Below are positions 22,605-32,900 of a DNA stretch of 64,000 nt, piece after piece. A program made the position numbers and the translations under genes. This DNA comes from Micractinium sp. NFX-FRZ (taxonomy: Eukaryota; Chlorophyta; Trebouxiophyceae; Chlorellales; Chlorellaceae). Below the pieces are notes generated by a model, which saw only the letters and a list, made by a program, of their open reading frames with translations, did no database searches and was not told the origin of the DNA. Each line of letters starts with the position of its first letter. Positions within the stretch are counted from its first letter, which is position 1. The stretch is from NCBI GenBank assembly GCA_029339195.1, contig JAPTJF010000225.1, forward strand, positions 32,625-96,624. The letters run 5' to 3'.

Positions 22605-23899
22605 TTAGTCGATCACGATCACCTCATCATCGGAGATCACGATCACCTCATCATCGGACTCGTCGTCCTCCAAGTCGGCAGGCTCGGTCAGATCCAGCGG
22701 CTGCCAGCGCACCGCGCACGGCGCGCCAGCCGCATCCCCCGCCTCCAGGCCCGCCCCGCCGGCTGCATCAGCGTCGGCCGCCTTAGCTGCTGCACCGCCC
22801 TCCTCCATGCCCCACATCCAGTATACCTTGGACGCATCCGGGTTGCGCAGCAGCGACTGCAGCGCCGCCTGGGCGGCCTTGCCCTTGCCAAAGGCGGGGT
22901 GCACGCGCTGCCCACGCCCCGCGCCGGCAGGCACATACCACAGCCGGCTGAACACACGCTGCCGCGTCTCCTCGGGGCTCTGCCTGCGGAGCACATGGGG
23001 GCGTAGCAATGGCAGGCAATGCCGGTGGCGGCTGGAGGGAGACACGCAATTACTGCAACATGGCAGCACCACCTAGCAGGGCAGGGGTGGCCACACCCGG
23101 TCCAGCAGTCCTTACTGCCCACCTCTGCGCCACACTTTGCCCTCCCTGCCCCGCCTCTCCTGGCCTCGCAGCCCCGCCAAACCAACACTCACCCACTCCC
23201 TCACCTGCGGGTCATGGTGATGCTGCTGTAGTTGCACCAGTCCGGCAGGAAGGCGCCGTCCTTGCCAAACACGGTGACTGAGTTGATGCGGAAGTCCCAG
23301 AAGATGCCATCCACTGCCGCCTCTGCTGCTGCCACTGCTGCTGCTGCCGCCTCCTCGTCGTCCGCATCCACAGCCTGGGCCGGGAAGGGGCAGGTGGACA
23401 CCGCAATGTGGCAGCCAGACAGCAGGTGTGAGGTGTGCTTGAGCATGCGCTTCTCGCTGACCACGGCGCCTGCGCGTCCTCGCTTCGCTTCAAACAGCAG
23501 CTGCGCCACCGCCCGCTGAGCGTTGCGCACGGTGGATGCCTGCAGACGCAGCAGGCGCAGGAACATAGTGCAGGAGATGGGCAGAGGAGGTAAGGCGCAG
23601 AGATGGGGAGGCACAGGGTTGGCGGCAGCGGCAGCGCCGATGCTGGTGCCCGCGGTGGCCGCAGCCCTAGCAGCAGCCAGCTGCGGCCCCACCCAGCGGA
23701 TGACGCGCAGAGCAGCCGCTAGGGCAGCTGTGCCGCACGTGCAGCTGTCAGACAGCCGGGGCCCGCGGCGCGGCACTGACGGTACAAAGGGGGCGTTTGG
23801 AGCTGTGGAGCGCCCGCAGGTAGGTGGGTGGAGGAGGGCCAAATCGTCCCAATACAGGCGCGCTGCCTCCCAACCCATTCTTAGCCACATAGCCTGCAT
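22605..23899 (-). CDS. Unrecognised protein, C-terminal exons, ending in tandem acidic/hydrophobic motifs
   Basis: Two exons are secure from splice sites and phase: 23539-23205 and 22983-22605 (stop TAA at 22605). The upstream limit is uncertain. The same frame is open to an ATG at 23899, or a 3' splice site at 23540 may join an exon I could not find. The visible 237 residues contain a conserved-looking stretch (STVRNAQRAVAQLLFEAKR, HTSHLLSGCHIAVSTC, then an Ala/Glu run, GIFWDFRINSVTVFGKDG, FSRLWYVPAGAG, ASKVYWMWGMEE). The C-terminus is acidic with two copies of SDDEVIVI. Each fits the SUMO-interaction motif (V/I-x-V/I-V/I next to acids). I do not recognise the family; nuclear/SUMO-related function is only an inference from the tail. 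Confidence 0.55.
22611..22658 (-). repeat. Perfect 24-bp tandem duplication encoding twin SIM-like motifs
   Basis: The 24-bp unit at 22611-22634 is repeated exactly at 22635-22658. In frame it encodes SDDEVIVI twice at the very C-terminus. Exact identity means recent duplication. Confidence 0.9.
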
Positions 23900-24009
23900 G
23901 CATGACAGTCGTCTCCCTCGCCCGCCGACCCGCCCATTCCCACATGTGGCGCACCCCCACGCCTCAACCTCAACCCCTGTCGACCTGCCCTCCTCTTGTG
24001 CGCCTGCAG

Positions 24010-24760
24010 GACGAGCAGCACCGCGGCTCGACTTCCTGCCCGCTACAAACCACCAATCGCGACTTCCTGCACGGCGTCACCGACTCCATGCGGGTGGAGG
24101 CACCCGAGCGTGGACCGGGGCAAGGGGGCAACGTCAACGTGATTGACCAGCCGCGCGCCGTGGTGAGCTGGCCAGCATGGGTGTTGGAATGGAGTTGGGT
24201 GCTTGTGGCTGTATTTTGCTGTCGGTTTGTGCTCAAGGCTTGGGGGGTGGTGGGTTGGTATTGGGTCGCTGACACACTTGCTCAGTCAACAGTTGCTAGC
24301 GCATCACCATCTGGCTGTGCTTCCGTTCTAGGCGCCGCATGCTCCTCTGCGCGACTGCAGGTGCCCTACAGGAATCCCACGGCTGCGGCCTCCCGCGCCT
24401 CTGCGGCCGCTGCCACGGCTGCGACCTCCTGCGCATCTGCGGCCGCTGCCACGGCTACGGCCTCCTGCGCCGCTGCGGCCTCCCGCGCCGCTGCTGCCGC
24501 TGCCACGGCTGCAGCCTCCCGCGCCTCTGCGGCCGCTGCCACGGCTGCGGCCTCCTGCGCCGCTGCAGCCTCCCGTGCCGCTGCTGCCGCTGCCACGGCT
24601 GCGGCCTCCCGAGCCGCTGTGGGCTGCGCCGCTGATTTCGCCAGCCTGGCGGCCCAGCTCATCCCACCTGCGGGAGCTTTGGGCTCCACAGGCACAGGCA
24701 CGGCGGCCGCAGCGGCTGGCTCAGTGTTTGGCGGCTGCGGAAGGGAAACAATGGGGGTGA
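24010..24760 (+). CDS. Possible two-exon gene fragment (low confidence)
   Basis: A 153-nt open segment (24010-24162) is flanked by a good 3' splice site (CGCCTGCAG) and 5' site (GTGAGC) and is phase 0. It can join at TTCTAG to 24332-24760, also phase 0, ending TGA at 24758-24760, with TGTAA 37 nt later (24797-24801). The first peptide contains TTNRDFLHGVTDSM; the second is a PLRPLPRLRPPA-type repeat ending PAWRPSSSHLRELWA. No upstream exon with a start was found and I do not recognise it. The opposite strand over 24366-24734 is also open, so this may be a relic. Confidence 0.28.
24366..24734 (-). pseudogene. Open minus-strand exon with Ala/Glu repeats (alternative reading)
   Basis: After a 3' splice site (TTCCGCAG) the frame reads PPNTEPAAAAAVPVPVEP..., GGMSWAARLAK, then AREAAAVAAAA-type repeats to a stop at 24366. 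A related peptide (STEPAATADAPVEP..., GGKCWAAR) is encoded in the opposite orientation at 25581-25925. It overlaps the plus-strand model at 24332-24760; at most one is likely real. Confidence 0.3.
24385..24620. repeat. 36/54-bp minisatellite
   Basis: Units beginning GGCTGCGGCCTCC and ending GCCGCTGCCAC recur with lengths 36, 36, 54, 36 and 54 bp. Because the lengths are multiples of 3, both strands stay open, giving Ala/Glu-rich or Pro/Leu/Arg-rich peptides. Confidence 0.85.
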
Positions 24761-25680
24761 AGATACAGGAGCCTTATTAATAACAAGAAGGAGTACTGTA
24801 ACATTAAACATTACGGTGGTTGCACAAAAGGCACGCACACAGAAGCACAGCACTTGCCATGCATCCGTCGGCGGTTGCGACGCGTGGCGGCGGCGGCGGC
24901 GGCAGCAACCCGCAGCTCACCATGACGCTGGCTACCTAGCCCCTCGCCTCCTGGCGATGTCCACGACAACTTCGGCCTGCGACAGGGAAGGGCAGAGGTG
25001 AAAACGGGCGTTTGCCAACAGCGCTGGCACGTGCCGACGCCTCTTCCTCAGGCCAAGCAGCAAGGATCAACGCCATAAGGCAGGGTAGCTCAGTCCCACT
25101 CGCATGCGCGGTGCGCACCCGGCGCCAGCGGCTTCTTCAAAAAGTAAAGCACCGACGGGCGTTAGCTGCTCGCCGGCTCCCGCGCTTCTGTTGCGCGTCA
25201 GGACAGTGCGAAGAGCTCAGCGCGCCAGCAGAGAAGGAGGGGGGAAGAGGGGATTATACTAGAAAGTGCATGGGACCCTCAGGACTGCCATGGGCAGCAT
25301 GCATCATGAAACAGCTGCGGCTCGAGCCGGAACAATGTTAAGGCGGATTGTCCGTTAACATTGGCAGCTTGGGCAGGTAGAGCACCGGCTCCCCGCCGTG
25401 ACGAGCTGCTGCTCGCTGTCGCCGCCGTTGCAGCCCCCTACGTGGCAACCGCCGGCGGGTGCAGGAAATGTGCTGGGCACACTGGTGCTTCTGTGTGCCT
25501 GCCATGGACAGCATGGACAGCATGGACAGCACACGGCAAGGACATTTATCTTGTAATCCCACTGATGATCCATTCTACAGCTGTCAAGCACCGAGCCAGC
25601 AGCGACCGCGGACGCGCCTGTTGAGCCCACAGCTTCCGCAGGCGGGAAGTGCTGGGCCGCCAGGCAGGAAGCTGCAAGGG
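24630..25680. repeat. Divergent inverted duplication with about 375-bp spacer
   Basis: Arm 1 (about 24630-24985, read on minus) and arm 2 (about 25360-25680, read on plus) are related over several segments: TGTGCTTCTGTGTGC[G/C]TGCC, GCAACCGCC..CGG, and CTGGCGGCCCAGC...CTGCGG. Arm limits are approximate, from reading by eye. Arm 1 has an ATG (24921-24923) where arm 2 has GTG. It may be a decayed head-to-head gene pair. Confidence 0.6.
24797..24801 (+). promoter_or_regulatory. Candidate poly(A) signal TGTAA
   Basis: Stands 37 nt after the stop of the weak plus-strand model 24010-24760. It is the best sign that a plus-strand transcript ends here. Confidence 0.35.
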
Positions 25681-25925
25681 GCGCAGACTGCAGCGCCCAA
25701 TGCGGAAGCCGGAGCTGGGATGAGCTGGGCCCAAGGCTGGAGGATGCTGCGGGGCGCCGAGGGCCAGAAAGGGTGAACGACGATGGACACTGGCGGTTAA
25801 TGCTGGGTGCACCCAGCTGCTACATTCAGCGGGCAGCTAGGGCAGTGCAGGACAGCAGTCACTGCACGGTGCCTCCCCATGCCCCCGCTCGCACGATTCC
25901 ATTTGTAGCACCCATCTGCTGTTAG
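25581..25925 (+). pseudogene. Plus-strand copy of the inverted-duplicated fragment
   Basis: After a CTACAG splice-like site the frame is open to TAG at 25923-25925. It begins LSSTEPAATADAPVEP and continues GGKCWAARQEAARG, matching the minus exon at 24366-24734 for about 35 residues and then diverging. No start codon or upstream exon could be assigned. A 9-bp triplet (ATGGACAGC, about 25503-25530) lies just upstream. Confidence 0.3.
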
Positions 25926-26150
25926 TACTGTCTCACTATGCCGTGCCGTTTGATCTGGGTGCGTTGGCATGATCGCCGTCGAATCAGCGCGCAGCAGCTG
26001 CAAAGCGCAGCCAGTCCAAATCACTAGAGGTTACAGGCGTGAAGTTGCAGGGGAGTGGGCCGGGCTATGAACCCGGCCACGGCATGAAATGGGAGTGCAG
26101 TGCCGAATATCAAGATGGAAAGAGGGGACTCAAGGAGCAGCAAAAGCCCG
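25926..26150. other. Short intergenic; TGTAA of peptidyl-tRNA hydrolase gene
   Basis: A minus-strand TGTAA lies at 26031-26035, 116 nt past the stop at 26151. A short palindromic stretch (CCGGGCTATGAACCCGG, about 26060-26076) lies in the 3' UTR. I checked it as a possible tRNA T-arm and reject that. Confidence 0.55.
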
Positions 26151-29100
26151 TCACTGCGCTGCTCCAGCAACGACAGGCTCCACCGCCACGGCAGCTGCCT
26201 GCTGCTGCTGCTGCTGCTCCTGGGCAGCTGCCACAGCAGGCGCCGCTGCTTCCTCTGCCCCGCCCTGCTTCTGCCGCTTCAGCGCCGGCTGCTGCTCCTG
26301 CTGCTCCTCCCCTCCCTGCTGCTCCGCCTGCGCCTTGGCCTGCTTCGCCTGCTTCGGCTGCTTGCCCTGCTGCCTGCCCTTCTGTTCCTGCTGCTTGTCG
26401 CCCGCCTTGCCGTTGCTGTGCGGCGGCTTGATGGGGCGGCCGTCCCGGTCCACGCGGATGCCGCTCACCGCCCGCTCCATGCCCACAATCAGCACGGCAC
26501 GCAGCAGGTCGATGCACTCCTGGCAGGCGCGGGGAGGGGAGGGACAGGAGAGGTAAACCGTGAGGGCTTCAGCTCATGTGTGGGTCGGGGTGCAAGGCTG
26601 GTGCGGCTGATCTACAGCTCAACAGCGACCCTGCCGCCAGCCCAACAGATGTGTGCCGCTTTGCCCCAGGCGCTCGCTGCGCCCTTGTTGGCCCCCCAAC
26701 TGAGGCTGGCCGCGCAACTGAGGCCGGCCGCCCAACTGCAGGCCCCTTAAACCCAGATGCCCGCCCGCCCGCTAACAAGGCCCTCGGCCCCACCTGCAGC
26801 GCCACGTCCACCTCCTCCCGCTCCGCCTTGCTGAAGTCCTGCAGACGGCAAGTGGGGGAGGGTTGGGAGGGGGCAGACCGGGGCGGGGCAGGTCAGCAGG
26901 CAGGAAAGTGGGACGCAAATTTTGCAGTTCATATGTACTGCGCGTGGTGTGGTGCGGATGGTTAGGCAGATGAGCGCAGGTGCGAAAGCAACAAACTAGC
27001 AGCAACTTGCGCGGGCCAGCAAAGGGGAGGGCTAAGCGGCGGGTGTGCCGAGGGGCCCAGTAGACTGCCTGTCAGTCCTGGCTGGGTGTGCCTGCGCTTC
27101 AACGCATTGCCCGCTGAGTGCTGGCATCCCTCAGCGCCGCTCCCGACCAGTGCAGGGATTGCCCATCTTGCCCCACCCCCGCCCCACCCCCGCCCCACCC
27201 CCCCACCTGCAGCACCCATGAGACCACCGGCTGGCTACCGGGCGGGCGCCCGATGCCGACACGGATACGAGGGAAGTCCTTGGTGCCTTGCAGGTGCGCT
27301 GCAGGTGGGGAAAGGCAGGGAAATGGGCAGAACAGGAGGCAAAAGGGTGATGGGTGTATGGAAGCTGGGTGTGGGGCGCTGCGGGCTACGGGCAGCCTGC
27401 CCACCAATGTGATTCTGGGTACCACATTCATTACCACGTTACTTGCACACGCACTTTGGAACCCCACATGACATGCTGAACTGGCGAGGCAGCAGACACC
27501 AGCAGAACACACGGAGGTCAGGGGCTCACATGCGATGCTCTTCATCCCGTTGTGCCCGCCGTGTCCGCCCTTGGCGCGCAGCCGCACCTGCAGGCGCAAG
27601 AAGGGAGGGGTGGGTGGGTCCGAGCGGCACGGCGCGCGAGGTGGGCAGGCAGGCAGGCAGGAAAGCAGGGAAGGAGGCAGGCAGGCGCTACATCATGGGG
27701 CTTTGCGACTGAAGGAACCGGTTGCGCGCACAGCAGCGGCAGGCACGTGCATCACCAGGCAGCGCTCATGGCAGGCAGGCCCATCCCCTTGGTAAGGCGT
27801 AGCTGCTGGGTCGACCCTTTGCACAGGCCTGCCCCTACAGCACTGCTGCCCCCCTGCATTGCCCCCGTACTGAGGTGCCACCCTGGCGGCTGCAAACCTG
27901 CGCGGTGGCCAGGTCGAGGTCGTCGTAAATGACCAGCACACGGGAAGGGGGGATCTGCAGGAGCGGGTGGGGTGGTGAAAGGGTTTGGCGGTCAGTTGGG
28001 GCATGTCGGGGGGTTGGGGCCGTTCCAGTGTCTTGTAAGCGTCGGAGAGGGGCGACGGCGCTGCTGGCAAAGACCGGACGCAGTGTGCATTCACCCTTCT
28101 GCTTGCCTGCTTGCCTGGCTGCTCTCCTGCCCAATGCCTGCCCTGCACGGCCCTTCTCCTGCTGAGTGCCAGACCTCAGTGCCTTAGCAGGCACGATCTG
28201 CAAGGGCTCTCTCCTCAGCAGGCCCACTCACCCGGTAGAAGCGTGCCAGCTTGCCCACCGCCTCGCCAGACACGTTCATAAAGCTGCGGAGGAAAGTAAC
28301 AACAGGGGACATATCATGGCAGGGGAGGGCGGCGGCGCAGGCCACGGCTGTGCTGTGGAGGGGAGCCCCCGCAACGGGTGAGCTGTTTCCGGGCCCGCTC
28401 CCTGCCGGCAGCTTCCTGGCAGCAGTCTTCACTGAGCCACCACATGACAGCTACAACAAAGCTCACGCATGGGCTTCACCCCTCCAACTAGCTGCGACCA
28501 GCCCCAGCATGCTGCCCGTCAATGGCACCACCGCCACGCCACATGCCAGCTCAGCTCACGTCATGGGTTTGACCAGCACAACCTTCTTGCCACAGAAGCG
28601 GCCGCGGCCTACCATAGCGGTCTCCTGCCAAGGGGTGGAGGGCAGGCATGAAGGCCGTGTGTGGGGGCAACCTGGGTAGGGCGGGCCTCGGGTGAGGAAG
28701 CCGAAAGCCTGTGCACACCCTCGGTTCGCTGCCAGCCGGCCCAATCCAGGCGCCACTCGCTCCCCTACCCGCCAGCCCACTCACCCTGCCAGCCCCACAA
28801 GCCACCCTGCCTCTACTCGCTCTACAACGCCATCCACTCGTGCCAGCTCGGCACGCCCACTACTTCGCCCATGAAGCACGCAATAAGTACTCGCCTGCAG
28901 GCGGTCCACCGCAATCCCCTCCTGCCGCGCCAGCGCATCCACTGCCATGAAGCCGACGTTGTGGCGCGTGTCTTCATACCGGGGCCCAGGGTTGCCCAGC
29001 CCACAGATCATCCTGTGGAGGAGCGACGGTGTGCAGGGGCAGCGGCAGTTGAGGCAGGCAGCCGCAGGCGGGCGGGCACCGGCAGCACCGGCAGCGACGG

Positions 29101-29434
29101 CAGCAGCGCCGCCGGCACAACGAGCATCCTCCCTTATGTTGACACATGCTAATGCGTGCATTGCATGCACCCACCAGAGGTCGGGGTCCTCGTCTTCTGG
29201 GCGGTCGATGGAGGCCCGCCCCTTGGCGGCAGCCTTGGCCGCCAGCTCGCGCCGCTGCCCCTGCCCAGGCAGCGGCAGCAGCGACAGCACCTGGCCCATC
29301 CTGCCGCTGGCGCCGGCGGTGCTGCTGGGTGAGGCGGCGCGCTGAATGTGCGCGGTCTGTGCGGGCAGCAGGCTGCGCAGGGCGGCGGGCGAGGGGCAGG
29401 GGAGCACCAGGGCGCGCAGGGCGAAGGCTCGCAT
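26151..29434 (-). CDS. PTH: Peptidyl-tRNA hydrolase (Pth family, probably organellar)
   Basis: 9 exons, 371 aa: 29434-29175, 29012-28895, 28624-28560, 28283-28232, 27954-27898, 27587-27530, 27298-27207, 26838-26794, 26519-26151. It cleaves peptides from peptidyl-tRNA released by stalled ribosomes. Pth motifs: GLGNPG (Asn94), DTRHNVGF (catalytic His104), [19 protein letters not shown] (Asp176/177), [11 protein letters not shown] (Asn197), [12 protein letters not shown]. The first 85 residues are basic and Ala/Ser rich, like an organellar transit peptide (inferred). The last about 95 residues are a Gln/Lys/Glu-rich extension beyond bacterial Pth (about 190 aa). Plants also have the Pth-derived splicing factor CRS2; the retained catalytic residues favour a true hydrolase. 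Intron 2 has a GC donor. Confidence 0.95.
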
Positions 29435-29916
29435 TGCGCTTGCCAGCAGGCCAGGAAGGATTTACGTGTGCCGCTGAGCGTGTTGGAAGTCCCAGTGGGA
29501 CTCCCACCGGCGCCTGCTGCGGTGTCCGGGCGCAGCAGGCACAGAAACTTGCACCTAAACGCGCTTTGAGCTTCGAAATTGGGGTTATGATTCATATCAC
29601 GCAATGGGCCGGGGTCTGGCGCAGCAAGCAGGGGTCAAGGTCGGCGCTCAAGGCGGCGGTGGTCGCCAGCGGCGGCTGCCAAGGCGGCCTGGAGTTGCAC
29701 ATGCATACACCATGGCAGGGCTGCATCTGGGCGCACTCTGACACAGTAGGCACCGTGCATGAAGACCGTGCATGGTGGAGAAGGTCCTGACATGCAGAGC
29801 TGGAGGCGCTCTTCTGTTGTACCCCTCAAATCCCCTCGCGTGCGGCTCAACAGAAAACAAGGTGTGCGAAGCGAGTTTACACCCCCTCAATTCAACGCTC
29901 AGTAAAACTTCTGCAA
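29435..29916. other. Intergenic between RHL1 stop and peptidyl-tRNA hydrolase start
   Basis: Same-strand neighbours. It contains the TGTAA of RHL1 (29877-29881) and presumably the hydrolase promoter. No TATA-like element or additional gene is convincing. Confidence 0.6.
29877..29881 (-). promoter_or_regulatory. Poly(A) signal TGTAA of RHL1
   Basis: TTACA on plus, 36 nt after the RHL1 stop (29917-29919). Confidence 0.65.
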
Positions 29917-32900
29917 TTACTCAGAGGGTTCGTAGTCTGAGCCCTCCTCCTCGCTCGCCTCCTCTATCTCATCCTCCTCCTCCTCCCCCTCCTCGCCGCC
30001 GCTGCTGCCTGCGCTGCCGCCCTCCTCCTCGCCCTCCTCATCTGCATGCACGGCAGGCACGGTGGAAAGGCGGGCCAGGGCCGATTGGGAGGGCATGAAA
30101 ACGATCAAGCGGCGTGCAGGAAGGCAGGCGGCAAGCAGACCTGGAATGGCGGGTGCCTCAAGCAGCGCCAGCGTGGCAGAAGCACATGCTGGCCTTCCGG
30201 GACGCAGACCACCTCTCTCAATTTGGTTTCCGCTTCACGCCTGACGGCACCATCAACACACCTGAAGCTAGGTCAACCGCCTTCTCCCCTTCCGCCTCCT
30301 CCTCCGCCGCCTCCTCCTCCTCATCCTCGTCATCATCCACAACGCGCAGCTTCGTGGCAGCTGCGCCTGCAGCCTTGCGCTGGCTGCGCGGCCGCACACT
30401 CTGCATGGGAGCACGTGGGCGGGAGGGCGGGCAGTTCAGCCGAGGTAAAACCCGTCAAGACAGAGAGAGAGAGAGAACACTTACCTCTGTGCAGAAGTAC
30501 GGCACAGGATGCTCACACTGCTGCAGGCAAGCTCCAACACAGCACGCTCCTCCCTGTGCCCAGCTGTGCTGATGTGCACTGCTCACCGGGGGGGGCGCGT
30601 CCTCCTCCTCCGACGCCTCCGCATCGCTGTCGCTGCTGCCCGCCAGGTCAACCATCTCTTCATCCTCCTCTGCAGGTGAAGGGGGAGCAGGCCATGCAGA
30701 AAGGAAGGAAGAGGTCAGTCATGTGCAAACTTCAATGTTTGGCAAGGCAGCAGGGCATGCAGGTAGGCAAGCCGGCCTGCTGCCGACGCTCACTGCTTTC
30801 TCCAAGAGACGCACCTGACTCTGACGCCACTTGCTTCTTCCTCTTCTTGGCCGAGCCGCTCTTGGCTGCAGGTGAAGTGTGTTGGCAGCATGCACACTGC
30901 GTGCTGGTGGCTGAGGAGCAGGCACGCTGGGCCACACCTAAGCATGGGGAGCAGGCAAGGGTGGCAGGCGGGCACCAATACCAACTGCAGCATTACGCAG
31001 GCATTACCCGCCACCCACACACATTATGTCCCAGCATGGCTGGGTCTGCCGCACCTGCAGGCTTTGGCTTGGCTGCCGCTGCCGCCGCCTTGCCCTTGCT
31101 GGCTGATGCCGGCTGCCGCAGCTGCTTGCCCGCCGCCTGCCGGCTGACAAACGCATCGAGCGTGCCCTGCTTAGCTGCCCGCCCTGCTGCCTCGGCCGCC
31201 CCGCCCTCCTCCTCGCTGCCTGCATCGTCATCGTCGCCCACTAGGTCTCTGCAGGCGGGGTGCCAGGGGGGCAGTGCCAGCAGGGTGAAGGTGCCGTCAG
31301 GGCAGGGAGCGCAGGCCTACGGGCAGGCACATAGTGTGGCGATGGAATTGAGCCGCCCTGCCCACGCACACCGAGTGTTGGAGCTGCTCGCTGGAACCCT
31401 CCTGCCCTGTCAGCGGCCCAGCACTCTCTCTCTGTTTGCGTCAACATCGGCCTCCCTGCCCCTCCCTGCCCCCACCCCCGCCCGCCTCACATGGGGTGCG
31501 ACTCTGGCTGCTGCCTGGCCTGCGCCTTGCGCTGCTGCCGCTGCCCAAGGCTGCCCAGCCTCGGCAGCTTGCGGGGGGCCACGTCGGCGGCGTCTGAGTC
31601 TGCGGGGGTAGGGAGGCCATAAGCTAGACTTAACGGAAAGCGGGGCAGGGCCTCAACAGAAATTGGAAGGCAGGGCAGCAGGGCAGTACAAGAGGAGGCT
31701 TGCAGGCAGCCGGTGGGGCTGATCTGCAGTTGCCAAACACCAAGCATGCATGGGCTGGCAGCGTTCCCAGCAGCAATATTGCAGGGCAGCAACACGCTGC
31801 CAGCAGGCACGCTGCTCCCTGGGCACTCCCCCGCCCCCTCACCCTCCTCCTCGCTCTCCTCCCCGCCATCGCTGTCCTCGTTGTATCGCAGCCGCTTGTT
31901 GCCGCCCCCAGCCCGGCTGGCGCGCCGTTGCGGCCGCTGCAGGGGGGAACAGGGGTGGTCTTGTAACCGGGCCGGCTGGATTTGTTTAAAGTCCACACGT
32001 ACCACCTCTCGAGCGTCAGTCTGCCCTTGGTGCCGGTTGCCCACTCCCTCCCCCATCTACTCACCCACCCACCCACCAGCCTACCTGCGATGCCGGCTCC
32101 TCCCCTTCCTCCTCCTCATCCGCCGCCTCTGCAGCCTCTGCCTCCTTGCCGGCAGCGGCACCTGCAGCGGCTGCAGGGAGGGCAGGGCACAGGAGGGCAT
32201 GGTGTGGTTCAACACTCCACCAGCCATACTGCCTACCACACTGCTCCTCACGTGGGCTTGCTTCACCTGAGCGTGCCCCCCCACCCCGCCCCACACCCAG
32301 CGTGCTGCTGATTCTACCCATCCCCACCCGGCCAGTGTCCCCACCATATCCACCCCCGCAAATGATCCACCTGCCCTCCCCATCCATCCCGTGCAGCACC
32401 TCCCCAGAGTGCCTAGGAGCTGCATCAAGCTCACCCTGCGGCTGCACGCGCCCGCTGAAGTCAAACTTGTCGTGCAACGCTGGCTGCGCCAGCCAGTCGG
32501 GCTCGGGCAGCCGCTTCTCCTGCGGGTTCTCCTCGGCGGTGCCCACCCAGTAGCCCTCACTGAACACAATCTGCACGGGGGCGGGGCAGGGAGAAGAACA
32601 TGACGAGGCTGAGGCAGGGGGAGAGGCAGGTTCTCCACAGGTGGGCTCGTCCACCGGCGGCTATGCACATCTGTGCGCGCCCCAGCAGCCACCACTTGTC
32701 TAGACCTTGGCAACCACCAGCTCACCACAGCGTGCAGCACAGTTTCTCACAGCCTGCTGGGTGACCCCCACAACTGCCAACCGCCCCGTTCAAAGCCAGT
32801 GGACTGCCCTGCTGCAAAGCAGGCAATTCCATCACCACCCCACCCTCTCCACCCCCCCACTCCAGCTCACCACCGCCTCCAGCACGTCCTCACACAGCAC

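Noticed and set aside
24300..26000. Transposon explaining the inverted repeat
   Set aside because: No transposase, terminal repeat ends or target-site duplication could be identified; the similarity lies in exon- and intron-like parts.
26055..26080. Possible tRNA T-arm (CCGGGCTATGAACCCGG)
   Set aside because: No acceptor, D or anticodon arms can be built around it; it is just a short palindrome.
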